This document shows, piece after piece, positions 51,914 to 60,492 of a DNA stretch of 64,000 nucleotides. The stretch is from Planctomycetota bacterium. GTDB taxonomy: Bacteria > Planctomycetota > GCA-2746535. Location of the stretch: contig NVWA01000019.1 of NCBI GenBank assembly GCA_002746535.1, forward strand, positions 51,133 through 115,132, given 5' to 3'. The stretch's first letter is position 1. The number at the start of each line of letters is the position of its first letter. A program made the position numbers and the translations under genes. Under the pieces are notes generated by a model that was given only the letters and a program-made list of their open reading frames with translations, was not told the origin of the DNA and did no database searches.

Positions 51914-53565
51914 AATCAAACCATCAAAGCAAAGACGCTCTTTTGATAGATGCGAAAGACAATGTCGCTGTTGCACTGCAGAATTTAAAGAAGAACTCAA
52001 TAGTGACTCTTGATAGGAGCATTGAAATCAAAGAGGATATTCAAGTAAAACATAAGTTCGCTCTGCAAGACTTAAAAGTTGGTGTAACCATAATGATGTA
52101 TGGTGTTATCGTAGGCAAGGTGCAAAAGCCTATTCTGATGGGTCAAATGTTAACCGTTGAAAACACCAATCATTTCATAGGCTCATTATCTGAAAAGAAC
52201 GCTGAATACCTTTGGGTGCCTCCTGATAGTAAAGATATGGCGAGTACTTTTAGCGGATATGACCGGAAAGATGGTACTGTGGGAACAAGTAATTATTGGT
52301 TAATTGTTCCGATGGTCTTTTGCCAAAATAGAAATCTTCGAGTCATGAAGGAAAGTTTACATAAGGCATTGGGATATTCGACAAACCACTATGAAGATTA
52401 TGTGAATCAGTTGGTAGGTGCCTATGAATCAAATTCTACTAAAGATGTTTCGGATACGGCTGATTTTTCTATCCACAAAAAAGCCACTACTTCAAAAACA
52501 TTTCCAAATATTGATGGCATTCAATTTTTAAATCATGATGGTGGTTGTGGAGGAGATCGGCATGATAGTCAGACATTGGTGCAGCTGCTGGCAGGTTATA
52601 TATGCCATGGGAATGTTGCTGGAGTTACTGTTTTAGGTTTAGGTTGTGAGCATGCTCAATTTTCTCATCTTGAAAAAGCAATTCACCAAATAAATCCTAA
52701 TATCCAAAAACCGATTAATTTTTTATCTCAACAAAAAGAAGGCACTGAAGAACAATTATTAAAGAAGGCGATTAAAGTCACTTTTGAAGGATTGGTGGAA
52801 GCAAATAAAATTAAGCGAGAAGAGATTGATGTTTCTAAATTAATCGTGGGTGTTGAGTGTGGCGGTAGTGATGGCTTTTCTGGAATTTCATCGAATGTCG
52901 TATTGGGGGAAGTGAGTGATTTTTTTGTTAAGCAAGGTGCGTCGGTTATTTTATCTGAGTTCCCTGAATTATGTGGCGTTGAGCAGGAGATTGTCAATCG
53001 TTGTAATTCTAGTGAAATCTCGGAACGATTTTTATCTCTAATGGCCTCCTATGAAAGTCTTGCTAATTCAAAAGGTTCATCCTTTAGCTCTAATCCGTCA
53101 CCAGGCAATATCAAAGATGGTTTGATTACCGATGCGATTAAATCGGCAGGTGCTGTTAAGAAGGGGGGTGCGTCACCAATTGTAGCTGTCTTGGACTATA
53201 CGGAGGTTTTGAAAACAAAAGGTTTGAATCTTCTATGCACCCCTGGTAATGATGTGGAGTCGACAACAGGATTGGTGGCTAGTGGAGCTCATTTGATATT
53301 GTTTTCAACAGGTCTGGGTACACCTACAGGTAACCCAATTGCCCCGGTGATTAAGGTTTCAAGTAATACAGACTTGTATCAAAAAATGAATGATATCATT
53401 GATTTTGATGCTGGTCCAATTATTGGTGGCTCAGTTACTCCTAACGAATTAGGAAAAGAGCTACATGAATTATGTATAAAGGTTGCTAGTGGGGAGCAAT
53501 CAACTAAAGCTCAAATTTTAAATCAAGATGATTTTATTTTATGGAAGAGAGGAATATCGTTATGA
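51910..53565 (+). CDS. UxaA family dehydratase (altronate/fuconate type) with N-terminal SAF domain
   Basis: A 551-residue enzyme with an N-terminal SAF domain (residues 11-90) and a UxaA-type catalytic domain: FSGYDRKDGTVGTSNYWLIVPM, HDGGCGGDRHDSQTL, IVGVECGGSDGFSGISSN, ILSEFPELCGVEQEI, SPSPGNIKDGLITDAIKSAGAVKKGG-like text and STGLGTPTGNPIAPVIKV. UxaA enzymes dehydrate altronate or similar aldonates to 2-keto-3-deoxy acids. Next to an SDR and a lactonase it is the dehydratase of an oxidative sugar route. It overlaps the regulator and SDR by 4 bp each. Exact substrate unknown; altronate, galactarate and L-fuconate are candidates. Confidence 0.85.
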   Translation: MKSNHQSKDALLIDAKDNVAVALQNLKKNSIVTLDRSIEIKEDIQVKHKFALQDLKVGVTIMMYGVIVGKVQKPILMGQMLTVENTNHFIGSLSEKNAEYLWVPPDSKDMASTFSGYDRKDGTVGTSNYWLIVPMVFCQNRNLRVMKESLHKALGYSTNHYEDYVNQLVGAYESNSTKDVSDTADFSIHKKATTSKTFPNIDGIQFLNHDGGCGGDRHDSQTLVQLLAGYICHGNVAGVTVLGLGCEHAQFSHLEKAIHQINPNIQKPINFLSQQKEGTEEQLLKKAIKVTFEGLVEANKIKREEIDVSKLIVGVECGGSDGFSGISSNVVLGEVSDFFVKQGASVILSEFPELCGVEQEIVNRCNSSEISERFLSLMASYESLANSKGSSFSSNPSPGNIKDGLITDAIKSAGAVKKGGASPIVAVLDYTEVLKTKGLNLLCTPGNDVESTTGLVASGAHLILFSTGLGTPTGNPIAPVIKVSSNTDLYQKMNDIIDFDAGPIIGGSVTPNELGKELHELCIKVASGEQSTKAQILNQDDFILWKRGISL

Positions 53566-54323
53566 TAGAAAAAAATAAGGGAATGGCTCTTGTAACGGGT
53601 GGGGGTTCAGGTATTGGCCAGGCGATTTGTGTGGATCTAGTCAAAAAAAAATATGAAGTTTGCATTGTTGATATTCATGAGCCTAGTGAAACTTTAAAGA
53701 TGATTAAGGACATTGGTGGTCTTGCCACATCTTTTTTGTGTGATGTAAGCAATGAAGAAGATGTCGAGGAATTATTTAAAAAACTAATGGCCAAGCATCA
53801 ATTGAAAATATTGGTTAACAATGCAGGGGTTTCTCATGTCGGCAATATACTGACGACTTCTATGAAAGATTTTGATCGATTATTTGCCATCAACGTAAAA
53901 GGTATTTTTAATTTCACAAAAAATTTCATCAAAAACTTAAATGGTCAAAAAGGTGCTATCGTAAATATGGCATCAATTGCTTCAAAGGTAGGGATTCAGG
54001 ATAGGTTTGCTTACTCCATGTCTAAAGGGGCTGTGTTGAGCATGACTCTTTCTATCGCAAAGGATTTTGTAGAGCAAGGTATTCGTTGTAATTGTGTTTG
54101 CCCTGCTAGGGTGCATACACCCTTTGTCGATGACTTTGTTAAAACTAATTATCCTGAGAAAATAGATGAGATGATGGATCAATTATCTAAATACCAGCCT
54201 ATAGGTCGAATGGGTACTCCGGATGAAATTGCTAAGTTGGTATCATTTTTAGCGAGTGATGAAGCCTCTTTTATTACAGGCGCTGCAATTGATATTGATG
54301 GTGGTGTTTTAGGCACACGATAA
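53562..54323 (+). CDS. Short-chain dehydrogenase/reductase, probable sugar dehydrogenase
   Basis: A 253-residue classical SDR with the cofactor loop VTGGGSGIGQAI, LVNNAGVSHVG, the catalytic Ser-Tyr-Lys region (IVNMASIASKVG, YSMSKGAVLSMTLSIA) and PARVHTPFVDDF, ending in FITGAAIDIDGGVLGTR. It would oxidise the sugar to a lactone with NAD(P). I chose ATG 53562, which overlaps the UxaA stop by 4 bp (ATGA) and follows GAGAGGAAT; an upstream ATG 53541 is in frame but has no ribosome site. Oxidative fucose operons contain this same SDR type. Confidence 0.88.
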   Translation: MIEKNKGMALVTGGGSGIGQAICVDLVKKKYEVCIVDIHEPSETLKMIKDIGGLATSFLCDVSNEEDVEELFKKLMAKHQLKILVNNAGVSHVGNILTTSMKDFDRLFAINVKGIFNFTKNFIKNLNGQKGAIVNMASIASKVGIQDRFAYSMSKGAVLSMTLSIAKDFVEQGIRCNCVCPARVHTPFVDDFVKTNYPEKIDEMMDQLSKYQPIGRMGTPDEIAKLVSFLASDEASFITGAAIDIDGGVLGTR

Positions 54324-54346
54324 GTTATATTAAAGATAGGTTAAGT

Positions 54347-55205
54347 TTGATTTCAATCATTGATTCTCATACACATTTTTGGGACCCCTCTTGCTTTGAT
54401 TACCCTTGGTTAGAGCGTTTACCAAATATAAATAAAGCTTTTCTGCCTAGCGATTATTTAAATGACACTGTAAATATTATGATTGAAGGTTGTGTGTTTG
54501 TTCAGTGCGATACGATAACGTCTCAAATCAAAGATGAAGTGCATTTCGTACAAACATTGGCGAGAGATTTCCCTGTAATCAAAGGTATTGTCGCCGCCGC
54601 ACCTATAGAAAGTGGCGATGCTATAAGACCTTACTTGGAAGAGCTCAAGGAGATACCTCTGGTCAAAGGAGTTCGGCGATTGTTACAAGATGAAACCTCA
54701 GAGTTTGCTTTGCAAAATAATTTTCAGAAAGGCTTAAAGGTTTTAGCTGATCTTGATTTGCCTTTTGATGTATGTGTAAAAAACAACAATCAGTTGTCAG
54801 CCATCAGTAAGCTTGTGCAACAAAATGAGCGCAATATATTTATTCTAGATCACTTTGGAAAACCCAATGTAGGCGGAGGTGAATTTGACCTTTGGAAAAA
54901 TAATATTCAGGAAATAGCAAAGAGTGAAAATGTGTATTGTAAATTTTCTGGTTTATTGACCGAAATGTCCGGTGCTCAGAAGGTTGATGTTCTAAGCCCT
55001 TATTTTGATATTGTTTTAGAATCTTTTGGTTCTAAAAGAATCTTGTATGGGTGCGATTGGCCTGTTTGTAATCTAGGGGGGTGGTTATGACAAATGGTAT
55101 GCTTTTGTTGATCATTATTTAAGTTCTTTGTCGCATGCTGAACGAATTTCAATTTATCAAAAAAATTCTATAGATGTTTATCAACTAGAAAAAATTACTA
55201 AATGA
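54347..55205 (+). CDS. Amidohydrolase-family sugar lactonase with a one-base frameshift
   Basis: The protein opens with IDSHTHFWDPSCFDYPWL, the HxH metal site of COG3618 lactonases (fuconolactonase, rhamnonolactonase), and runs through FILDHFGKPN and ILYGCDWPVCNLGG. The frame then breaks: with six G at 55074-55079 it reads GGWL and stops at 55090. Removing one G restores YDKWYAFVDHYLSSLSHAER, SIYQKNSIDVYQLEKITK, the normal family end, with its stop at 55203-55205. That restored stop overlaps the next ATG by 4 bp (ATGA), as the other genes in this operon do. So the gene ends at 55205 and the six-G run is an error, a mutation or a phase switch. TTG 54347 is the start. Confidence 0.8.
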
Positions 55206-57373
55206 AGAGGAAAATAAATATGATGATTAAAAGTATTTGTGGAGAAAAAGTTCAGCTGATGATAGGCCTTGTTGTGCTCGCCAATATTTTCTTGTCGAGT
55301 CTCTATAGTGTTGAGTTGAAAAAAGAAATAAAAGATATTATTGCAACGAAAAAAAGTCCTATTATAGCATGTACAGTAGTTGAAAAGAATAGACTAAGGG
55401 GTGTGTGGGGTAAGAAGAAGGGCGAAGAATTTAAAGCTCTTTTTAAAATAATAGCGAGAGCTAAAACTCATCTTAAGAAGAAGATTTCATACCCTAAACG
55501 AGGTGGCCAGCATAATCAATGGTATCAATGCGGTAAATGCGAATTGCCGTTGAAAACAATCACTTCCATAAAGCACCAGTGTTCAAAATGTAAGAAAGTC
55601 TACACGGGTTACCCTTATGATGATGTTGTTTTTGCCAAAACGCATAGAAAGAACTTTGTCGTGATGCATGATTGTGCTTGGGCATGGCTAATTACAGGTA
55701 AAAAGGAATTTGCTAATTTTTCAAAAGAAATATTGCTCCAGTATTCTAGTCGATATAAAAAATATCCTTTTCATGGGAATTCGATGAAAAACAATGGATG
55801 GGTGAAAAAATCCGGAGGGCACTTGTTTGAACAAACGTTGGATGAAGCTTGTGCGATGGCTAAACAAATAGCACCTGCGTATGATTTAATCAAAGGGGCG
55901 GGTGTTCTTACTGAGAAGGAAGACAAGAAGATAATTAATGAGTTGATTTTGCCGATTTTAAGAAATATTAATAAATACAAAGCTGGAAAAAACAACTGGC
56001 AAACATGGCATAATGCGGCTATGTTGTGGGGTGGTATTGTAACTCGTCAACCAATTTGGGTTGAGCGTGCTCTCTACGAAAAACATCATGGTTTTTATAA
56101 ACAGATGAGCGCTTCTATTACTGAAGACGGGATGTGGTATGAAGGTAGCTGGGCTTATCATTTCTATGCCCAAAATGCTCTTATTTTAATTGCAGAAGGG
56201 GCACGTCCTATTGGTATAGATTTATGGTCTCATCCAAAAATGAAAAAGACTTTTACGCATCCATTAAATTGGACTATGCCTAGTAATCTTTTGCCCAGAT
56301 TTGGGGATTCTGTGAATCTCTCTTTGCGTAAAGTATGTAGTAAGTTGTGGGAGCCTGCTTACCACTCCTATAAAAATAATAATTTCCTTCCGTTATTGTC
56401 CGACACACCTAATTTGAAATCTATGCGGTATGGACGAAAAACTTCTAAGACAGGTCTGAAATCCCAATTGAAAAACTGTATTTTTAAAAACTCAGGTCAT
56501 GCGATCCTAAGAAGTAATGGGAAATCAGGTTTAACAGTTGCTGTTACTTTTGGGCCACATGGTGGATTTCATGGCCATTATGATAAGCTTGGTTTTGTTA
56601 TGTATGGCTTCGGTAAAGAGTTGGCGGTTGATCCTGGTAGAGCTGCGAGTCAAGCTTATAGGCTGCCGATACATTCTCAGTGGTATAGAGCTAGCATTAG
56701 TCACAATGTGGTTGTTGTCGATGGGAAGTCACAAGCTGCTTGTAAGGGAAATTTACTTCTCTACAAAAATCAGGTAGAATTTGGAAATGAAAAAAAGGCA
56801 TCGGTACTTTTGTTAGAAAATATAGATAGTTATGCTGGCGTGAATCATAAGCGTCTCTTTTTGTTAACTGATAAGCATTTGATTCTTATAGATATTTTAA
56901 ACTCAGATAAAAAGCATCAATACGACTGGTTTTATCATAATCATGGCAGCAGTATTAATTCTAATATAAAGCTAGTCTCTACGAAGCCATTACCTAGTTA
57001 TGCAGGTATGACTTATTTGAAAAATATTAAAAAATTAAAATCAAATAAACAGGTTGAGTTTCATATCACAGGAGATGGCATCTCAACGTGTGTTTTGACC
57101 GCTCCGGTCAATGGCTCGGAATACATGATCGCTGATGGCCCAGGGGAATCTGTCATTAAAAGAGTTCCTTTGGTTATGGTTAGACGTAGAGGGCATTCTG
57201 CAACATTTGCAACTGTATTTGAAACCGTAATTACCAATGAGGATAGGTCTGTTGATTCGATTAAAATAATTGGCAAAGGTCAATATGAAATCAAAATAAA
57301 AAATAAATCAACGATTTTAAAAATCACGGAAAAGGCTCTTGTTATTGATTCAGTTGAAATTAATTATAGATGA
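55202..57373 (+). CDS. Heparinase II/III-like polysaccharide lyase
   Basis: A 723-residue exported protein with a signal/anchor near residues 20-38 (IGLVVLANIFLSSLYSV). A CxxC...CxxC zinc-like knuckle (YQCGKCELPLKT, HQCSKCKKVYTG) and an (alpha/alpha) toroid (HDCAWAWLITGKKEF, NWQTWHNAAMLWGG, WYEGSWAYHFYAQ) follow, then the beta-sandwich with the family's His-Gly-His region GGFHGHYDKLGFVMYGFG and AVDPGRAASQAY, WYRASISHNVVVVDG. Members cleave uronate-containing polysaccharides (alginate, heparin-like) by beta-elimination. Placement at the end of the dehydratase/SDR/lactonase operon suggests it feeds the sugar route. Polymer unknown. Confidence 0.85.
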   Translation: MKRKINMMIKSICGEKVQLMIGLVVLANIFLSSLYSVELKKEIKDIIATKKSPIIACTVVEKNRLRGVWGKKKGEEFKALFKIIARAKTHLKKKISYPKRGGQHNQWYQCGKCELPLKTITSIKHQCSKCKKVYTGYPYDDVVFAKTHRKNFVVMHDCAWAWLITGKKEFANFSKEILLQYSSRYKKYPFHGNSMKNNGWVKKSGGHLFEQTLDEACAMAKQIAPAYDLIKGAGVLTEKEDKKIINELILPILRNINKYKAGKNNWQTWHNAAMLWGGIVTRQPIWVERALYEKHHGFYKQMSASITEDGMWYEGSWAYHFYAQNALILIAEGARPIGIDLWSHPKMKKTFTHPLNWTMPSNLLPRFGDSVNLSLRKVCSKLWEPAYHSYKNNNFLPLLSDTPNLKSMRYGRKTSKTGLKSQLKNCIFKNSGHAILRSNGKSGLTVAVTFGPHGGFHGHYDKLGFVMYGFGKELAVDPGRAASQAYRLPIHSQWYRASISHNVVVVDGKSQAACKGNLLLYKNQVEFGNEKKASVLLLENIDSYAGVNHKRLFLLTDKHLILIDILNSDKKHQYDWFYHNHGSSINSNIKLVSTKPLPSYAGMTYLKNIKKLKSNKQVEFHITGDGISTCVLTAPVNGSEYMIADGPGESVIKRVPLVMVRRRGHSATFATVFETVITNEDRSVDSIKIIGKGQYEIKIKNKSTILKITEKALVIDSVEINYR

Positions 57374-57466
57374 ACTGCAATCAAAGGTCGAGTCTTCAGC
57401 GTTTATTTAATAGTACTCTTTAATGCTTAATCAAGAACGGTTCGGAATTTATAATATGCTTTAAAA

Positions 57467-57592
57467 CTATTTAATATCTTTGTGTTCTTGTCGGTAGGCT
57501 CTAGGGGAGAAGCCGGTGTGCTTCTTGAAAAATCGAGAAAAATAGTGTTCATCTTCAAATTTCAAATCATGGGCAATTCGATGCCTCGCATA
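57467..57592 (-). pseudogene. Remnant of an AraC-family regulator (C-terminal HTH only)
   Basis: The minus strand reads ARHRIAHDLKFEDEHYFSRF, then FKKHTGFSPRAYRQEHKDIK and a stop at 57467, the second HTH of an AraC regulator (IA..LgFed..yFsr.Fkk..G.sP..yR). The N-terminal part is missing; an in-frame stop lies about 20 codons upstream and the region collides with the plus-strand fragment at 57589. A fused junction of two truncated genes is the likely explanation. Confidence 0.75.
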
Positions 57593-58023
57593 AATGGAAA
57601 GCAGTAGTTGGTCTTGTATTTGAATACGAAGCAATCGCGTCTAGCGATTGTAAAGGTTGGGCCTGGGATATGGAAGAGGGTGTACCAGATGTCTGGAATC
57701 CTACAGGCGGAAATAAAATTAAAGGCAGTAGTATGATAATACCCCTAACAGATCTGCCTGATAGTAATATATATTTTGGTAATTTATTTGGATTAGTAAA
57801 CGTAACCTGCAAAGATGGTGAAGATAATGTTCACTTCACAGAGTCTGAAGGTGATATTGTTCCAAACAAAAGACTGAGCGTATTTTTTAGTATTTCGGAT
57901 TCAAAAAATGGTGTCCCAACTTGGTTTTATTATTGGAAAGAGGTCATTATGCCTTTTGGGGAGATAAGTTCACTGAATTATGATGCATCAACGTCTAATT
58001 ATGGATACAGAATTCTTTTTTGA
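57589..58023 (+). CDS. Hypothetical protein, N-terminally truncated
   Basis: An open frame continues upstream of ATG 57670 to about 57589 (HKWKAVVGLVFEYEAIASSD) without a start codon, so the gene has lost its beginning. Visible parts are CKGWAWDMEEGVPDVWNPTG, MIIPLTDLPDSNIYFGNLFG and SVFFSISDSKNG, a beta-rich 117-residue piece from the ATG. Not recognised. It ends right before the first attC-like repeat (58050), so it may be the outermost cassette-like unit or the neighbour of one. Confidence 0.5.
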   Translation, partial: HKWKAVVGLVFEYEAIASSDCKGWAWDMEEGVPDVWNPTGGNKIKGSSMIIPLTDLPDSNIYFGNLFGLVNVTCKDGEDNVHFTESEGDIVPNKRLSVFFSISDSKNGVPTWFYYWKEVIMPFGEISSLNYDASTSNYGYRILF

Positions 58024-58049
58024 TAACTTCATTTTATTCCAATTAAAAA

Positions 58050-58178
58050 ATAACGATAGAGACAACCGGCACTTTGCGACAACCTTTGTTGCGTAGTGTA
58101 GATTAAAAAGTTTATTTTGTTTATTGCGTAAATCGGAACTTAAAAAGTGTCCGTTGCATTGAGTTGTGATTTGTTATA
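58050..58178. repeat. attC-like inverted repeat 1
   Basis: Outer ends ATAAC (58050-58054) and GTTAT (58173-58177) are complementary, and an inner pair CAACCGGCACTTT (58063-58075) / AAAGTGTCCGTTG (58144-58156) matches at 11 of 13. A conserved core, ACAACCTTTGTTGCGTAGTG, recurs in copies 2 and 3. It lies 35 bp after the minus-strand gene at 58213-58398. The ends and shape fit integron attC sites, though the canonical RYYYAAC/GTTRRRY boxes are only partly kept. Confidence 0.6.
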
Positions 58179-58212
58179 TATTTCTGTTTGAAAGCTAGCA
58201 ATAAAATCTTAT

Positions 58213-58398
58213 TTAATCATAAATAATAAAAAAATCTGATTCCCATAAATTCGTAGTCCAATTGCCATTCATATTGCTTGCAGTCCAAATAGGCAAAAAT
58301 GATAGAATTGTAATGAATAGAATGATTCCTAAGAATAAAATTAAATATAATCTTTTCTTTTTTGGTTGGGATATCGTTTCTTTAGTTAAATTTGTCAT
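58213..58398 (-). CDS. Small hypothetical membrane protein, cassette-like
   Basis: Not recognised. 61 residues from ATG 58398: a polar, basic N-terminus (MTNLTKETISQPKKKR), one transmembrane helix (LYLILFLGIILFITILSFLP) and a polar C-terminus (NGNWTTNLWESDFF). The longer frame up to 58443 would begin inside the attC-like repeat 2, so the later start is preferred. It stands alone between two repeats, as a cassette gene would. Confidence 0.5.
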   Translation of the reverse strand: MTNLTKETISQPKKKRLYLILFLGIILFITILSFLPIWTASNMNGNWTTNLWESDFFIIYD

Positions 58399-58430
58399 AA
58401 TATTTTCTATGGCCAAATATATAATTACTA

Positions 58431-58510
58431 AGCCAACCACCACCTCACATCAACCATTGTTGCGTAGTGCAGTTGCTGATTTATTTTATTTTGTTGCGAT
58501 GCCTAGTTTA
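58431..58510. repeat. attC-like inverted repeat 2 (short)
   Basis: This copy carries the same core (CATCAACCATTGTTGCGTAG) as copies 1 and 3 but is shorter, 80 bp. ACTAAGC (58428-58434) can pair with GCCTAGT (58501-58507) with one G-T. The stop codon of the minus-strand gene at 58508 lies inside its end box (GTTTATA), as is common at the 3' end of integron cassettes. Confidence 0.5.
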
Positions 58511-59074
58511 TAAGGCCATGCCTATTTCTTCAAGCTCAGTTGTAAGCTCACTCATTTCAACATCTGGATTAAGTGATGTAATATGAGATACATTTATATT
58601 ACCAGTGAATATATGAGAAATTGCTTCGAGGTCTAAATTTTCTTCATAATATTCTTCAGCCCATTCTTTGTAATTGATGGGCTCCCAAGAAATAACTTTT
58701 TCCAGAGTTAATACATGTTTGATATCTACACCTAGTTTTATCCAATTATTATCCATTAAATACCAAACACATGATGAATCAAGCATACTAAATGCTGGCT
58801 CATTGATAAACGAGTTGTATGACGATGGTATATCTTTGAAATGGTCAGATATATATTCAACGACACCATCCTCAGGGGAAATACATTTATAACCTGCAAG
58901 CTCACCTTTTTTCCAGAAAAACCATTGACCTCCTGAGCCATCACGGAGTGAGCCCATCTCTTCACCTTCAGACCATTGTGAATTATAAGAAAAATATCTG
59001 AATTCCCAATCTGGGCACACAATTGCATCAAGTGTAGCTAGAGATTTTAAACGGTTTGAAATTTCATGAATCAT
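58508..59074 (-). CDS. Hypothetical protein, cassette-like
   Basis: Not recognised. A 188-residue acidic protein (WEFRYFSYNSQWSEGEEMGS, LRDGSGGQWFFWKKGELAGY, ISPEDGVVEYISDHFKDI, IKLGVDIKHVLTLEKVISWE) rich in Trp and Glu, with no signal or membrane segment. Its layout recalls SMI1/KNR4-like immunity proteins, but I cannot confirm this. It sits alone between repeats 2 and 3, with its stop codon within repeat 2. Confidence 0.6.
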   Translation of the reverse strand: MIHEISNRLKSLATLDAIVCPDWEFRYFSYNSQWSEGEEMGSLRDGSGGQWFFWKKGELAGYKCISPEDGVVEYISDHFKDIPSSYNSFINEPAFSMLDSSCVWYLMDNNWIKLGVDIKHVLTLEKVISWEPINYKEWAEEYYEENLDLEAISHIFTGNINVSHITSLNPDVEMSELTTELEEIGMAL

Positions 59075-59097
59075 TTGAATGACTTTAAACGTTTGAG

Positions 59098-59217
59098 ATA
59101 ACCACCGCTCACATCAACCTTTGTTGCGTAGCTGGTTACTGATTGGTTTTGTTTGTTGCGTAAAGAGGGTGACTTAAAAGTGTCCATTGCAGGGTGTTGT
59201 GGGAGGGGTAGTTAAAA
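59098..59217. repeat. attC-like inverted repeat 3
   Basis: Minus-strand reading: TTAACTACCCCTCCCACAAC begins the element and GTGAGCGGTGGTTATC ends it; these pair over about 20 bases with a small bulge (TAAC/GTTA at the ends, ACC/GGT, CTC/GAG inside). The core CATCAACCTTTGTTGCGTAG is shared with copies 1 and 2. It follows the metallophosphoesterase gene by 88 bp and precedes the start of the gene at 58508-59074 by 24 bp. Confidence 0.6.
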
Positions 59218-59304
59218 ACTACTCCTTACCCGATTTAGATCCTATTCTTAAGAGTTTCGCTTGAAAATCAGAGTCAGTAAAAGCGTTAGTTTGTACCAAT
59301 GATT

Positions 59305-60357
59305 CTATTTCTTCTTGTCCTGCATTGGGTAATCCAACGAGAATTTGCTTTTGGGACGTGTGAGGAATCTATCTACTACAGGCGAATAGGTCTGAACGTC
59401 AATAGTGTTCTTGTCAGGGCGAAAAGTCATGATGCGTAAAAAACCACTCCCCGCCTTGATCTCAGGGATGTCCCAATACCAGTAATCGGCCTGAACCTGG
59501 TGCACCGTATTCCCATTCTTCCCTTTGCTGGTTAGCAAATTCTCCATGGCATGCCCTGAAAGAACCAGGAAGATGTTCTTGTGATGGCGGATGAATTTCT
59601 CCCAGATTGATTTCCCTGAGTTGCCTTTCACCGAATAGCTGTCAGAGCCTGTTCGTTGTCCTTTTTTTGTCGTCAGATAACCATGTGTGACAATGATGGT
59701 CCGGTAATGAGAATACTGCGCAACAACTTTATTCGCCCATGCAAGGGTTTCATCCCGAGGTTTGAACTCCAAAGTGAGAATGAGAAACTTCATGCCACCT
59801 GCTTTTAGAAAGAGGTAGTAGTTTTCAATCTTCCCTTTTTCTCGAAAATGTAGATTTCTATTACTGCCGAAATGCGAGTCATACAAAGGGTTCTTTGTGA
59901 AACGTGAAGGCTTGAAGTAGGAGCTGAAACGGCTTTTACGAGAATGACTTGTCTTACGGTATTTTTGTGAATATCCCATGTCATGATTTCCAGAGCACAA
60001 TATATAGGGAACGTAGTTGTCAATGGTTTTGAAAGCGGTGTCCGCTATCTTCCATTCTTCATCGTGTTCTGTCTGAGTGATATCTCCAACATGAGCCACC
60101 ATGACGATATTCAGCTTCTGCCTGTTTTTTTTGATCCATTCCGTCTGCGTAAGGAAGCAAGAGCGCTGATCACCAATGCCCGGCCAGTGCTTCTGTGTCT
60201 CTTTATGCCTGATATCAGCATAGCCTTGAGTGTCAGGCAGAACGATCAGGGTAAATAAATCAGCATCTCGAACGGGTTCCTTATTGGGTATGACTGAACA
60301 AGAGGAAATCAATATTAAGTTAAATGCGAATACAAGCTTTTTCATTATCGAGGACAT
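59305..60357 (-). CDS. Lipoprotein calcineurin-like metallophosphoesterase
   Basis: A 350-residue phosphoesterase with a lipoprotein signal (FAFNLILISSCSV; Cys near 20). Metal motifs in order: VLPDTQGY (first Asp), VAHVGDITQTEHDEEW (GDI), CSGNHDMGY (GNHD), VTHGYL and SGHAMENLL (GHx), the standard calcineurin-like set. It would act on phosphate esters or surface phosphodiesters at the outer membrane. GGAG 9 bp upstream supports ATG 60357. Its codons look distinctly richer in G+C than its neighbours, a sign of independent origin. It lies between attC-like repeats 3 and 4. Confidence 0.85.
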   Translation of the reverse strand: MSSIMKKLVFAFNLILISSCSVIPNKEPVRDADLFTLIVLPDTQGYADIRHKETQKHWPGIGDQRSCFLTQTEWIKKNRQKLNIVMVAHVGDITQTEHDEEWKIADTAFKTIDNYVPYILCSGNHDMGYSQKYRKTSHSRKSRFSSYFKPSRFTKNPLYDSHFGSNRNLHFREKGKIENYYLFLKAGGMKFLILTLEFKPRDETLAWANKVVAQYSHYRTIIVTHGYLTTKKGQRTGSDSYSVKGNSGKSIWEKFIRHHKNIFLVLSGHAMENLLTSKGKNGNTVHQVQADYWYWDIPEIKAGSGFLRIMTFRPDKNTIDVQTYSPVVDRFLTRPKSKFSLDYPMQDKKK

Positions 60358-60370
60358 AATCAGTTACTCC

Positions 60371-60492
60371 TTCTAACATTTAATTAAGCGAAATTTATAG
60401 CAGGCTTCGTTACGTAGCGAAACCTTCTGTGGCCAGTGAATTATAGCGAAGATCGCCCTTATGTAAATTCCCCCTTCAATGTTTTGTTATGC
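60371..60492. repeat. attC-like inverted repeat 4
   Basis: Ends TTCTAAC (60371-60377) and GTTATGC (60486-60492). The minus strand runs GCATAACAAAACATTGAAGG ... AATTTA, and AAATTT ... TTAATTAAATGTTAGAA at the far end; TAACA, ATT, AAG and AATTTA pair in register with loops. GTTAGAA fits GTTRRR at one end. The stop codon of the upstream fragment (60487-60489) lies in its first box, and the next gene starts 14 bp beyond its last. It lacks the 20-bp core of copies 1-3. Confidence 0.55.

Noticed and set aside
58262..58513. Plus-strand ORF across attC-like repeat 2
   Set aside because: It is antisense to the small membrane gene and spans the repeat; the minus-strand gene reads more like protein.
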